Counted from the first letter of the stretch, positions 54,316-63,930 are shown. The stretch is DNA of 64,000 nt from CADEDV01 sp048498035 (GCA_048498035.1 JBEHYT010000002.1:186001-250000), one strand, 5' to 3'. The notes: a model not told the origin generated them from the sequence alone. Program-made: numbers and translations.

Positions 54316-54481
54316 TGTTGTCGGTGATGGTAGCCAATCAGGCATTACTTTTTATATGACTACCGACAAAGACAAAGTTACTTTTACAAAAGTGGGAGGG
54401 CCAACTATGCCTTCAGAAAACCAAGAGCAAACAAAGGAGCAAACCAAAGAGCAAAAGCAAGAGCAAAAGAAGGCTTTTTAA
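54275..54481 (+). pseudogene. RHS tip remnant 1 with GDGS motif and Gln/Glu/Lys tail
   Basis: This is a short frame overlapping the RHS-core fragment. It contains VVGDGSQSGITFYMTTDKDK, clearly related to IGDGSKSGIALYQTTEGDK in the second remnant at 55206. It ends with a low-complexity tail of repeated Gln-Glu/Lys (NQEQTKEQTKEQ and on). The beginning is not a natural start; it reads through from RHS-core DNA in another frame. A small secreted protein follows 30 bp later, possibly its immunity partner. I know no family for the GDGS segment. Confidence 0.5.
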
Positions 54482-54511
54482 CATTAACTTTAATTCATTT
54501 AAAAAAGAGCT

Positions 54512-54964
54512 ATGAGTAAGAGCTTAATCCTATTAATCAGCTTAGTGGCTGTTATGCAGAACGGTTGTGCTCAAGTCAGCAAACTTGACAATAATGATGT
54601 AAAGAGTTTTAGCTGTGAAAATTGTACGGCGAAAGACTCGGCAATAAGCAAAAAACTTGCAAAGATGAGATTTGACAGTTACAAAGGAAAAGAAGTAGCG
54701 ACTTTTTTAGAGGATTTAGGGTTCGGCTATGAACGGTATGTACCTTATCAGAAAAAGGCTGGCTATATTTGGAGTATCGCTTTTCGATATTCAGACAGTT
54801 TGTCTGTGTATGTAAGGGTAAATGATTTAAATCAGACAAAGCCATTAAACGCTGGATACACCTTTGATATTGACGAGTTTAAGAAGAAAAAGATATCAAT
54901 GATTTGCTTCCGATATGCTGGTCATTGTATTAAAGGGTGTAAAGATGAACTTTGTTATGATTGA
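54512..54964 (+). CDS. Small secreted protein, putative immunity protein 1
   Basis: This 150-residue protein has a lipoprotein-like signal ending at NGC (Cys 19). The mature part is Cys-containing with beta-strands (AGYIWSIAFRYSDSLSVYV) and helices (VATFLEDLGFGYERYV). I recognise no family. It resembles the protein at 55486 in size, signal and the pattern of the central strand. It stands 30 bp after tip remnant 1, as an immunity gene would. The match to 55486 is weak by eye. Confidence 0.6.
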   Translation: MSKSLILLISLVAVMQNGCAQVSKLDNNDVKSFSCENCTAKDSAISKKLAKMRFDSYKGKEVATFLEDLGFGYERYVPYQKKAGYIWSIAFRYSDSLSVYVRVNDLNQTKPLNAGYTFDIDEFKKKKISMICFRYAGHCIKGCKDELCYD

Positions 54965-55091
54965 ACGCTATGACGATAAGCAATAAGTCCTGAAACTTTA
55001 GGCTCTGGAGGCAAGGACATTAATACTTTCTCCGTCACTCCTTCCCGAGTGGTTTTTTGTGCCATGCCTTCGGCAGCTGAAAAGCTGGAAG

Positions 55092-55212
55092 CATAGACTG
55101 GCTGGATTATGGGGCGAGGATGTATGATAATCAGATTGGGAGGTTTATGACCATTGATTCCAAAGCTGATAAATACCATCCGATGGCGCCTTATGTTTAT
55201 GCTGCAATGCCC
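55092..55212 (+). pseudogene. RHS-core fragment 2
   Basis: The frame reads DWLDYGARMYDNQIGRFMTI, then KYHPMAPYVYAA. This is the RHS core closing sequence, equivalent to RRFYDNQIGRFFCID in the intact RHS gene at 48659. There is no start codon, and the rest of the RHS protein is missing upstream. A one-base shift after YAA (about 55205) puts the following tip in another frame. It is a displaced orphan core joined to tip remnant 2. Confidence 0.72.
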
Positions 55213-55481
55213 AATCGGGAAATGTTGGAGCTTTTGTTATGGCTGAAAACGAGACGACCAGATATGCATTTGTAATTACTGATGCTAAGTTGGCAAAAGA
55301 TTTTCTGGCCGATCCGAAAGGGGTAATGAATACATATACGAATAATTTAAAAGAATCAAGTGCGAATGGGCAGGTCAATGCAGTAATGGCCACAATCGGT
55401 GACGGCAGTAAATCGGGCATAGCTTTATATCAAACAACTGAAGGAGATAAAAATAATTGGAGCAGGGTGATGGCAAAATAA
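55206..55481 (+). pseudogene. RHS tip remnant 2 with GDGS motif
   Basis: The open frame from 55206 reads NAQSGNVGAFVMAENETTRY, then FVITDAKLAKDFLADPKG and IGDGSKSGIALYQTTEGDK. It lacks a natural start except the ATG at 55239. The GDGS segment is shared with remnant 1. It follows RHS core fragment 2 with a one-base frameshift, so it was probably the tip of a former RHS protein. A small secreted protein begins 4 bp later. Activity is unknown. Confidence 0.6.
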
Positions 55482-55485
55482 ACTT

Positions 55486-55938
55486 ATGACTATGAAAAGG
55501 ATTTTATTTATCTCAATATTATTCTTTTGTTCAACTCGTGTATTCTCTCAAAAGGGGTTTTCCTGTGATATGAGTGAAGTTGATACGTTGTTGACGCCAA
55601 CAGAGAAATGTATTGTAAGTTGTATTCAGCAGCTTCCGCTGGAAGAATATCTGGGACGACAAAACATCGGCTTTTTTGATTCACTAATCAATTGTTCATA
55701 TAAAAGGGTAATCTTATTGACAGAGAAGAAAGGATATTATTACACGACAGTTGTTTTTGCTTTTACGGCAAATTTGCAGATTAGGCTTTACTTTAAGAAA
55801 CTTCAGTATGGAAATAAAAACTTGTATAACGAGAAGAACAAATGGAATCCCAAAATAGCAAACAGGGAGATTCCTTTTAAAATAAAAATATTCCATTTTA
55901 TAACTCCCTTTTGTGAGATAGGGAGTTTATCAGATTAA
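55486..55938 (+). CDS. Small secreted protein, putative immunity protein 2
   Basis: This 150-residue protein has a signal peptide (MKRILFISILFFCSTRVFSQ; ATGs at 55486 and 55492). The mature domain has several Cys and a strand-rich middle (KGYYYTTVVFAFTANLQIRL). It is the same length as the protein at 54512 and similar in order: short Cys-rich start, LEEYLGRQNIGF-type helix, then KKGYYY strand. It lies 4 bp after tip remnant 2, the expected immunity position. I do not recognise the family. Confidence 0.6.
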   Translation: MTMKRILFISILFFCSTRVFSQKGFSCDMSEVDTLLTPTEKCIVSCIQQLPLEEYLGRQNIGFFDSLINCSYKRVILLTEKKGYYYTTVVFAFTANLQIRLYFKKLQYGNKNLYNEKNKWNPKIANREIPFKIKIFHFITPFCEIGSLSD

Positions 55939-56121
55939 CAGTAAAGCCCGTCATGCAGCTGTTCATCGAGAGCGAGCCACTGGAAAGGATCGCTGTTGAC
56001 CAAGGCCTTTAAGGGTTTTGTAAAAGCATTACGGCTGACGAAAAAAGCAGTGGAGATGACAGTGACCCCCTCCCGGAAATCTAAAGGAAAGTGAGTTGGA
56101 GAAATTGGACGTGCTGCCAGA

Positions 56122-56724
56122 CTAATCCCCCACCTTCACCTTAATCACACATTTCTTAACCACTTTATTCCCGCCGGGCGTAATATTCGGGCGGTGAGCC
56201 TCAGAAGGCGTGAAGATCATAAAGTGATGACTCGTAACCGTGATCATGTCACCAGTGGCGCTGTAATTAGCCACATCTTTTTTCTCATCATATGGTTTGG
56301 TAACCGTAGCAAGGCTAACCTGGCAACGCCCCATTTTCTCCGTGCCAGATACCACAATTTGTAAATCGCAATATTTCCGGTGCGATTCCCAATTCGTTTT
56401 CTCAAAATCCTTGGTCGGATCTTCCGTAACAGACGCAAAAACATTATCGCCGTCTATCGGGTATTTCCCCTTGGGCAATGAATCCAGGTTGGTATTTTTG
56501 ATAAACGCAAAGGCTTTTTGCCAGGCCGCCGGGTTCATATTATAGTAGGCATAGAAGAAATCATAGTCCATGCCTTTTTCCGGCTTAAAATGTCCTCCCT
56601 GCAGCCATTCCTGTTTACGAAACCACTTTTTGGCCTGTTTGTGTTCCTTTAATCCCGGTCGCTGGGCGGCAACACCGGCCAGTATAAAGCAGCAGCAAAT
56701 AGCAAGTATTATTTTGCGAAGCAT
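56122..56724 (-). CDS. YhcH/YjgK/YiaL (DUF386) family protein, secreted
   Basis: This 200-residue protein has a signal peptide (about 1-20). The DUF386 beta-barrel landmarks are YPIDGDNVFASV, ESHRKYCDLQIVVSGTEKMG, HHFMIFTPSEAHRPNI and a C-terminal VKKCVIKVKV. The conserved His and Glu in these patches are the presumed metal ligands. Members occur in sugar catabolic operons (sialic acid, beta-galactosides) and are thought to act on sugars or their anomers. It lies 6 bp after a LacI regulator, co-transcribed. It probably serves the substrate of PUL 3, but which sugar is unknown. Confidence 0.9.
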   Translation of the reverse strand: MLRKIILAICCCFILAGVAAQRPGLKEHKQAKKWFRKQEWLQGGHFKPEKGMDYDFFYAYYNMNPAAWQKAFAFIKNTNLDSLPKGKYPIDGDNVFASVTEDPTKDFEKTNWESHRKYCDLQIVVSGTEKMGRCQVSLATVTKPYDEKKDVANYSATGDMITVTSHHFMIFTPSEAHRPNITPGGNKVVKKCVIKVKVGD

Positions 56725-56730
56725 GGTAAT

Positions 56731-57759
56731 TTATTTTTTGCGGCGAGAGGATTCGCGGATGATTAAATCAGACCGGATGATGATCGTATTGGTACGTTGC
56801 AATACCTCCGCACCATTTAATTGCTCAATTAAGTTGCGGGCCGCAATTTCACCCAATTGTTTACCCGGGTAATCGATCGTAGTTAATTGCGGATGCACCA
56901 GTTTACTTACTGCATCGTTGTTAAAGCCAACAATCGCCATATCCTCCGGAATTCGTACACCGCGCTCTACCAGGTGCTGCATGCACACGGCAGCAGTAAA
57001 GTCGTGCGTAATAAACAGGCCGTCGGGCAGGGGTGACATCCGCAGTATTTTTTCAGCAATATCATGCGCAGCTTCTTCGCTCAGGTTGTTGATCAGCACA
57101 CGGTTGCTGTCATAGGCAAGTCCCGCATCCGCCAGCGCCTGCTTGTAGCCCCTGTGCCGTTCGCTATACACATTTCGCCGAAGGCTGGAGGTAACCAGGG
57201 CAATCCGCTCACAACCCTGGCTCACCAGGTGTTTGGTAGCTTCGTAGCCACACTTAAAGTTGTCGATGATCACCGCTGTATTCAATGGGTTATGCTCATC
57301 CGCGCGGTCGAAGAAGATCAGCGGAATTCCCTTTTCATTAAAGGGCTGAAAATGATCCAGGTTTTCGGTCTCAAAACTCAGCGAAGCAATCAACCCGTCT
57401 ACGCGCTTGTTAAAGAAGTTATGCGCATTCGCTATTTCTTTTTCAAGACTTTCAGACGAGTGGGCGATCAGGAGATCGTAGCCGGCACGCGTGGTAATTT
57501 TTTCAATCCCGGCCAATACCGAAGTGATAAAGGTACTGTTCAACTCGTGCACCAGGAAGCCAATGGTATGCGTGCGCTGCAGCCGGAGGCTGCTGGCAAA
57601 CATATTATGACGATAGCCCATCTCGCGGGCTTTCTTCATCACCTTTTTCTTGGTGATCTTATTTACTGCAGGATGGTCTTGCAGGGAGCGGCTCACGGTA
57701 GCAGACGAAATGGAGAGCTCCTGCGCGATATCATAGATCGTTACTTCTTTCTTTTTCAT
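56731..57759 (-). CDS. LacI-family transcriptional regulator 1
   Basis: This 342-residue protein has an N-terminal LacI HTH (VTIYDIAQELSISSATVSRS) with hinge helix (NMFASSLRLQRT), then a periplasmic-binding-protein-like sugar domain (about 60-335). It is full length. It forms an operon with DUF386 downstream (6 bp) and lies 117 bp downstream of a second LacI gene on the same strand. By family it binds an operator and releases or activates on a sugar effector. PUL 3, divergent from the pair, is the likely target. Confidence 0.95.
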   Translation of the reverse strand: MKKKEVTIYDIAQELSISSATVSRSLQDHPAVNKITKKKVMKKAREMGYRHNMFASSLRLQRTHTIGFLVHELNSTFITSVLAGIEKITTRAGYDLLIAHSSESLEKEIANAHNFFNKRVDGLIASLSFETENLDHFQPFNEKGIPLIFFDRADEHNPLNTAVIIDNFKCGYEATKHLVSQGCERIALVTSSLRRNVYSERHRGYKQALADAGLAYDSNRVLINNLSEEAAHDIAEKILRMSPLPDGLFITHDFTAAVCMQHLVERGVRIPEDMAIVGFNNDAVSKLVHPQLTTIDYPGKQLGEIAARNLIEQLNGAEVLQRTNTIIIRSDLIIRESSRRKK

Positions 57760-57876
57760 ACGGAATCAGGTAGTATGATGAAGCGGACCCGCTGCGAAAT
57801 CATCTACGTCTACGTCTGCTACCCGTGCGTGAATGGTTTCCCCGGCAAGATCCGGAATTAAGGATGCATTATTTTA

Positions 57877-58890
57877 TTATTTATGAATTAGCAATTTACA
57901 ATGTATCTGGATATGCTGAACAGTTCTTGTTTCAAGCGGCTCCTGATTCTGGATGATCTGGAACAACAACCGCGCAGCTTCTTCACCCATCTCATAACTG
58001 CTTTCTTCAATCGAAGCAACCGGTTTGTGATCCAGGTACTGGAATAATGGCAGGTTGCCAAAACCCGCAAAATCCACGTTGTCCAGCAACTCCGGGTGTT
58101 TCTTCTTCAAATATTCCAGCGCGTCCAGGCTCATATAATTCTTAAATGTAAAAAACGCCGTTGGCGGATTTTTCATTTTCAACAGTCGGCTCATTGCCAT
58201 CACCGTAGCCTTTTCTGTCAGGTCAACTGATTTTACCAGGTCACGATCGTATTTAATGCCATTTTTTTCAAGCGCCCTGCGGTATCCTTCGGCACGGGTA
58301 TGACTCACCTGCATCGATTCCGGCCCCATCAGGTGGGCAATGCGTCGATGCCCTTTCCGGATCAGGAATTCAGTGGCTTTAAAGGCGCCGCCTTCATTAT
58401 CAGAAGTGATGTAGTCAAAGGAATCATCACCCGGCGGGCGGGCAAAGAAAACAACGGGGATGCCAATCGCTTCCAGCTTCTTAAACGTTGCCATATCACC
58501 CGTTTCCTTGGAAATAGCCACAATCAACCCGTCTACACGATTGCGTTTCATAAGATCAACGATACGATCCTCCGTAGCCGGGTTTTCATGGGATTGCGAA
58601 ACAATGACATTATACTTCTGCTCCCCGGCAATTTTTTCAGCGCCATTGATCGCCAGTGCATAAAACTGGTCCATCATATTGGGAATGATAAGCCCGATGG
58701 TAAATGTTTTGTTGAGCTTGAAATGGCGCGCGGCCTCATTGGGAATATAATTCCATTCGTCAGCCAGTTTTTTCACCCGTTCCTTGGTGAGTGCACTGAT
58801 GGAAGGGTCATCATTCAACGACTTGGAAACCGTTGAAACAGACATGTTCAGTTTCCGGGCAATATCCTTTATGGTAACGCCTCGCTTCAT
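57877..58890 (-). CDS. LacI-family transcriptional regulator 2
   Basis: This protein of about 337 residues has a LacI HTH at the very start (VTIKDIARKLNMSVSTVSKS), which fixes the Met at 58890; the frame is open to 58962. A sugar-binding PBP-like domain follows, with TIGLIIPNMMDQFYA and DFAGFGNLPLFQYLDHKPVA. It differs clearly from regulator 1. It is divergent from PUL 3 susC with 356 bp between. An inverted repeat in that gap (59059-59084) is a possible site for one of the two regulators. Confidence 0.95.
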   Translation of the reverse strand: MKRGVTIKDIARKLNMSVSTVSKSLNDDPSISALTKERVKKLADEWNYIPNEAARHFKLNKTFTIGLIIPNMMDQFYALAINGAEKIAGEQKYNVIVSQSHENPATEDRIVDLMKRNRVDGLIVAISKETGDMATFKKLEAIGIPVVFFARPPGDDSFDYITSDNEGGAFKATEFLIRKGHRRIAHLMGPESMQVSHTRAEGYRRALEKNGIKYDRDLVKSVDLTEKATVMAMSRLLKMKNPPTAFFTFKNYMSLDALEYLKKKHPELLDNVDFAGFGNLPLFQYLDHKPVASIEESSYEMGEEAARLLFQIIQNQEPLETRTVQHIQIHCKLLIHK

Positions 58891-59246
58891 ATGCAAAAAT
58901 TTGAGCCTCGTTGCAACAAATGTACTTGAATTGAATCGGTTGATTGCAAAATTTTCAACCATTAACCCGCTAAAACGTGCTGGAAATATACATTTTTCGT
59001 ATTATAAATAAATATAATTGATAAAATGCATTGTATTGTTTGCAGCGGTCTGAACGAATGAAATCGTTATACCCGTTGATTTCAATCGTTGTAGTGCTTC
59101 TTTCCACACCTGCCGCGGTTTTCCCGTTGCGATTGTCTCTAAATTAGTCGGCAGAAACTGCTGTCTTGCTGTATACCGGCTGCTACCCGGACGGGAAGAT
59201 GGTGCTTATGAAAAAGGCTTTGCTTTAACTCAAAAAACGGTTGCTT
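58891..59246 (+). promoter_or_regulatory. Divergent intergenic region of PUL 3
   Basis: This is 356 bp without a gene, AT-rich near the LacI start. It holds the promoters of LacI regulator 2 (minus) and PUL 3 susC (plus). At 59059-59084 TGAAATC and GATTTCA form a 7-12-7 inverted repeat, overlapping two copies of AATCGTT (59063 and 59084). A classic LacI AAACGTTT site was not seen. Confidence 0.5.
59059..59084. promoter_or_regulatory. Candidate operator, inverted repeat TGAAATC-N12-GATTTCA
   Basis: A perfect 7-bp inverted repeat with 12-bp spacer lies about 165 bp before susC and 170 bp from LacI regulator 2. The direct repeat AATCGTT overlaps its right half of each arm. Position fits a regulator binding site, but the sequence does not match the usual LacI core. 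Confidence 0.4.
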
Positions 59247-62210
59247 ATGTCTTCCACTCCCCTGTACAGGTCGATCACTGCATTGTGCCTGTTCCTGTTT
59301 TTCCTGCTTCCTTTAAAAGGGTGGTCACAAACCACAACAGTTACCGGTAAGGTAATTGATGGTGATGGTGTGCCTATCCAGGGAGCATCTGTTTTGGTAA
59401 AAGGAACAACGCTGGGCGCCACCACCCAGCCCGATGGTTCTTTTTCCATCAAATTTACCCGCAAGGGAAATGATGTCCTTATTTTCTCTTATGTTGGTTA
59501 CAACGACAAAGAGGTAAAAGTGGGCAGTACGAATATTGTGTCTGTTCAGTTGGAACGGAACACAGAATCCATGAATGCTGTTGTGGTGGTAGGGTATGGA
59601 ACCCAGAAAAAAAGGGATGTGACCGGCTCTGTGGTATCGATCCCCAAAGAACGATTACAACAATTGCCCAACAACAACATCCTGAGTGCACTCCAGGGTT
59701 CAGTACCCGGTATTTCTGTACTGCAGGGATCCGCAGGTGCAGAAGGCAACGGGGTTTCAATACTCGTTCGTGGGCGTAAGTCCATTTCTGCCGATGGTTC
59801 TCCGCTCATCATCTGGGACGGAATTCCTTACGTTGGTGGTATTTCAGACATCAACGTCGCAGACGTGGAGTCCATTGAAGTACTAAAGGATGCCTCTGCT
59901 ACAGCAATTTATGGATCCCGAGGCTCAAACGGGGTAATTCTAATTACAAGTAAACAGGGCCGTAAAGGGAAATTGAGTGTAACCTATGATGGGAGCTATT
60001 CGGTTCAGACGCTGGTGAATAAACCAGACCTGCTGAGTGGGCCTGAATTTGCTAAATTCAAGGCTGAACGTGCCAATGCCACTACGAATGGCCTTGATGC
60101 ACAGGAACAGGCCGTATTTGACGCAGGGAAATGGGTAGATTGGTACGCACTCGCTACGCGCATTGGTGCACGTTCCCAACACAGTATTTCCGTTCGCAGC
60201 GGTACCGATAAATTTTCCTTCTACCTGGGCGGAACTTTTCTTGATGTTGAGGGCGTAGTGAAGAATGATAAATATCGCAGGTACAGCCTTCGGCCGAACC
60301 TAACGGTAAAGCTGACCAAATGGCTGGAATTCACCACCAGCTCCCAAATTTCGTTCGCCGATCGTTCAGGTGTTGCCGTAGAATTTGATGATACCCGTAA
60401 CGCTGGCGGCGGTGCAAATTTCTTTAACCCGCTTACCGAGCCTTACAATGCTGACGGAACAATAAACATGTATGCTTATGATGCAGTGCACCAGGCCGGC
60501 AACCCGCTAAATAGTCTTAACACGCTCAATAGTGACAATACCTACAAGATATTTACCACAAACTCACTAAAGGTGGATGTTCCCTTTGTGAAAGGCCTGA
60601 CCTACCGGTTAAATACAGGTGTTGAGTATGAAAATAATCAGCGTAAAACCTATTATCCGCGGAACACAGCTGTGGGATTTGAATCTAACGGAGATGCGAT
60701 CAACTTTTCTTCTGTAGATCGAAACTTTACGGTTGAGAATATCCTTAACTATTCCCGCGAATTTGGAAAACACAGTATTAATGTAACTGCTCTATACAGT
60801 AGCCAGAGTGAAGATTACGACCGGGATCAATTGGAAGGCGAGGGATTTCCAAACGATGCCCTTACCAATTATCAAATGAACGCTGCGGCATTGCTGACAC
60901 CATCAAGCACCTATTATAAGTCGAACCTGCTTTCGCAAATGGGGCGTATTAACTATGGTTATGATGGCAGGTATCTTTTAACGCTAACAGCGCGCCGGGA
61001 TGGCTACTCGGCATTTGGCCCGTCTACCAAATACGGAACTTATCCATCCGTTGCTGTAGGCTGGAATATTGTGAATGAATCATTCATGTCCAAACAGGAT
61101 CTGTTCAGCCAATTGAAATTGAGGGCTTCTTATGGATTGACAGGTAACCGGGGTGTTAGCCCGGGAGCGGCTCTTGCTGCTTTGGGTGCAGCGCCTTACC
61201 TGGACGGCGGAACTACCGCGCCCGGTTACATTCCTGTAAAAATTGCCAACGATGATCTCGGCTGGGAGTCAACAAAAATGTTATCGTTTGGCGTTGATTT
61301 CGGATTGCTGAAAAACCGGATCACCGGCTCAGTAGAGTATTACCGGAATAATACGTACAACCTTCTGCTTACCCGAACCTTATCGCCTATTCAGGGCATC
61401 GCTTCGGTACTTTCTAATATCGGAAAAACAAAAGGCCATGGAATTGATTTTGGAGTACAATCTACTAACATAAACAAAGGTGACTTTACATGGTCTACTA
61501 ATCTGAACATTTCATATAGCAACAACGTGATTGTTGACTTGTATGGTACAGGTGTGAGTGATAAAGCAAATAAATGGTTTATCGGACAACCCATTCGTGT
61601 GGCTTACGGCCTACAATACGATGGCTTCTTTAAATCACAGGAAGAAGTAAACAATTCCGCCCAACCCACCGATAAACCCGGTTATGTGCGCGTGAAAGAT
61701 GTTGACACCAGCGGTACTATCAGTACGGACCTCGACCGCGTGATTCTTGGCAACCTGGATCCCAAGTACACCTGGGGGATCACCAATAGTTTCAAGTACA
61801 AAAATTTCAGCCTGATGTTCTTCTTCCAGGGCGCCGCCGGTTATGTTAAACTGGACGAGTTCCAGATCGACAACGTATTTGGCGATACCCGCCGGAATAC
61901 CGTGAAGAAAGACTGGTGGTCTGTCGATAATCCAAACGGAACACACTATGCCAACGACCAAAATGCAAATAAACTCAGCGTTCCTTTTTATGAAAATGAT
62001 GCTTTTGTGAGATTAAAGGATCTTTCTATTTCCTACAATCTGCCAGCTAAAGTATTGACAAAATTAAATATGGCGAGTCTGAAAGTGTACGTAACCGGTC
62101 GCAACCTGGCAACGTTTACGAAATACAAAGGACTGGATCCTGAACTGAGTAATAATTACGGACTGCCGTTGCAACGGGATCTCTTAATCGGTCTTACCAT
62201 CGGCCTTTAA
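59247..62210 (+). CDS. SusC/RagA-type TonB-dependent glycan transporter (PUL 3)
   Basis: This protein of about 987 residues has a signal peptide ending GWSQ, a carboxypeptidase-regulatory-like domain (VTGKVIDGDGVPIQGASVLV), a plug with VVVGYGTQKKRDVTGSV and ESIEVLKDASATAIYGSRGS, and the barrel. An in-frame TTG at 59241 is ignored in favour of the ATG at 59247. It forms the import channel with SusD 23 bp downstream. No glycosidase is inside the window for this locus, so its substrate is unknown; LacI and DUF386 neighbours suggest a small hexose- or uronate-containing sugar. Confidence 0.97.
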   Translation: MSSTPLYRSITALCLFLFFLLPLKGWSQTTTVTGKVIDGDGVPIQGASVLVKGTTLGATTQPDGSFSIKFTRKGNDVLIFSYVGYNDKEVKVGSTNIVSVQLERNTESMNAVVVVGYGTQKKRDVTGSVVSIPKERLQQLPNNNILSALQGSVPGISVLQGSAGAEGNGVSILVRGRKSISADGSPLIIWDGIPYVGGISDINVADVESIEVLKDASATAIYGSRGSNGVILITSKQGRKGKLSVTYDGSYSVQTLVNKPDLLSGPEFAKFKAERANATTNGLDAQEQAVFDAGKWVDWYALATRIGARSQHSISVRSGTDKFSFYLGGTFLDVEGVVKNDKYRRYSLRPNLTVKLTKWLEFTTSSQISFADRSGVAVEFDDTRNAGGGANFFNPLTEPYNADGTINMYAYDAVHQAGNPLNSLNTLNSDNTYKIFTTNSLKVDVPFVKGLTYRLNTGVEYENNQRKTYYPRNTAVGFESNGDAINFSSVDRNFTVENILNYSREFGKHSINVTALYSSQSEDYDRDQLEGEGFPNDALTNYQMNAAALLTPSSTYYKSNLLSQMGRINYGYDGRYLLTLTARRDGYSAFGPSTKYGTYPSVAVGWNIVNESFMSKQDLFSQLKLRASYGLTGNRGVSPGAALAALGAAPYLDGGTTAPGYIPVKIANDDLGWESTKMLSFGVDFGLLKNRITGSVEYYRNNTYNLLLTRTLSPIQGIASVLSNIGKTKGHGIDFGVQSTNINKGDFTWSTNLNISYSNNVIVDLYGTGVSDKANKWFIGQPIRVAYGLQYDGFFKSQEEVNNSAQPTDKPGYVRVKDVDTSGTISTDLDRVILGNLDPKYTWGITNSFKYKNFSLMFFFQGAAGYVKLDEFQIDNVFGDTRRNTVKKDWWSVDNPNGTHYANDQNANKLSVPFYENDAFVRLKDLSISYNLPAKVLTKLNMASLKVYVTGRNLATFTKYKGLDPELSNNYGLPLQRDLLIGLTIGL

Positions 62211-62233
62211 TAACCAACCTGAAAAGAGTCGTT

Positions 62234-63919
62234 ATGAACAAAATAATTAAAATAGTATTCCTTGTACTCACGGTTTCCTCCGTGGCAAGTTGCAAGAAGG
62301 ATTTCCTGGTGGAGGTGCCAAGAGATATTATTGGGCCCGACAATTTATATGTTGACAAAGCAGGCTTCGAGGCAGGCCTTTATGGCCTGTACAACCTGGT
62401 GCGCCAGGAGCGCACCGGTGTAAACGGAAGTTCCAACGATATCACCAATACAGCCGCGATGATTGGTGTAGACAATGCCTACAGTCTTTACCCGGCAGGT
62501 GGTGCCGCAGAATCCGTGTTTAATGATTTTGGTACCCGCATGGTACCTGCCGATGGCTACATGACCACTTTTTTCTCCTATCTCTATAAAGTGATCAATT
62601 CAGCAAATACCATCATTAACCGGGCAGAAACAACACCGGGTATCAACTGGACCGATGCCGAAAAGAATGCTATCGTTGCCGAAGCAAGACTACTGCGCGC
62701 CTGGGCCTATCGCCACCTCGTTTATCTCTGGGGTGATGTGCCGCTGAATCTTGAAGAATCCAACGGTGGTACCGTTCGTTTCGATTGGGAACGTACACCG
62801 GCAGCGGAAGTGCGTGCGCAAATGGAGCAGGACTGGCTTTTTGCCGAAGCAAACCTCCCAGATGTACCACCATCCGACGGCCGCGTAAGCAAAGTAGTGG
62901 CAGAACATTACCTGGCGGAACTTTATCTTACCCTGGGACAGGATCAGAAAGCAAAAGATATGGCGATGAAAGTGATCAACAATCCCAATTATAAACTGGT
63001 TACAGCACGCTATGGTGTAAATGCCAGTAAACCGGGTACGCCCTTCACAGACATGTTCCTCGACGGGAATTCAAACCGCACCGAAGGAAATACCGAAGTA
63101 CTTTGGGTGTTCCCCAATGAATACCTTTCAACAGGTGCCGCTACCAACATCATGCGCCGCTGGTGGGTAAACCGCTACAACACAATCAAAGTAGGTGGAA
63201 AAACTCCCATCGATTATTCAAAAGACAACGGAGGTCGCGGTCTTGGCCGCTTTGCCGCAACAAAATATGCATTGTCTGTATATGGCCCCGGCGACGATCG
63301 CGGCGGACCATTTGCATGGCGTTTTTTCTGGATCATGAACAAAGCTTCCAGTCTTCCTGCAGGCTCCAATCCAAATGCTACCTGTACGGCGCCCGGATGG
63401 ACTGGTCCCAACCTGGGCGACACGGTGAAGCTGAGTACTGCCTGCAATGAACCTACACCCAGTTCATCTTCTGCACAAAACTGGCCTAATACCCGTAAAT
63501 GGGATTGGGCGCCGGATGATCCGGCACTGGTGCAGGAGACCGGTAACTATAACGACCAGGTGTACCTTCGCCTGGCAGAAGATTACCTGTTCCTGGCCGA
63601 AGCTCAAATGAAACTTAACCAGCCACAGGATGCGGCCATCACGATCAATATCCTGCGGGCACGTGCACATGCCACGCCCATCACAGCGGCAGACATCAAT
63701 ATGAACTTTATCCTGGATGAGCGCTCCCGCGAGTTATTCTCCGAAGAGCACCGCCGCTACACATTGATCCGTACTCACACCTGGTATGATCGTACCAAAC
63801 TGTATAACAAATATTCGGGTCCGCGCATCATCCTGCGCGATACACTTTGCCCGATCCCGCAAAAAGTAATTGATGCGAATATCGACAAGGTAATGCCGCA
63901 AAATCCCGGCTATTTTTAA
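62234..63919 (+). CDS. SusD/RagB-type surface glycan-binding lipoprotein (PUL 3)
   Basis: This 561-residue protein has a lipoprotein signal and lipobox VASC (Cys 20). SusD landmarks are IVAEARLLRAWAYRHLVYLW (about 143-162) and LRLAEDYLFLAEAQMKL (about 443-459), with C-terminal CPIPQKVIDAN. The protein is complete and is followed by a strong terminator at 63931, so this pair may form a short transcript, with the next gene starting separately. Confidence 0.96.
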   Translation: MNKIIKIVFLVLTVSSVASCKKDFLVEVPRDIIGPDNLYVDKAGFEAGLYGLYNLVRQERTGVNGSSNDITNTAAMIGVDNAYSLYPAGGAAESVFNDFGTRMVPADGYMTTFFSYLYKVINSANTIINRAETTPGINWTDAEKNAIVAEARLLRAWAYRHLVYLWGDVPLNLEESNGGTVRFDWERTPAAEVRAQMEQDWLFAEANLPDVPPSDGRVSKVVAEHYLAELYLTLGQDQKAKDMAMKVINNPNYKLVTARYGVNASKPGTPFTDMFLDGNSNRTEGNTEVLWVFPNEYLSTGAATNIMRRWWVNRYNTIKVGGKTPIDYSKDNGGRGLGRFAATKYALSVYGPGDDRGGPFAWRFFWIMNKASSLPAGSNPNATCTAPGWTGPNLGDTVKLSTACNEPTPSSSSAQNWPNTRKWDWAPDDPALVQETGNYNDQVYLRLAEDYLFLAEAQMKLNQPQDAAITINILRARAHATPITAADINMNFILDERSRELFSEEHRRYTLIRTHTWYDRTKLYNKYSGPRIILRDTLCPIPQKVIDANIDKVMPQNPGYF

Positions 63920-63930
63920 TCGAATAACGG

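Noticed and set aside
55939..56121. Possible transposase or RHS remnant after immunity protein 2
   Set aside because: Short open frames show no recognisable motif and no inverted repeats were seen.
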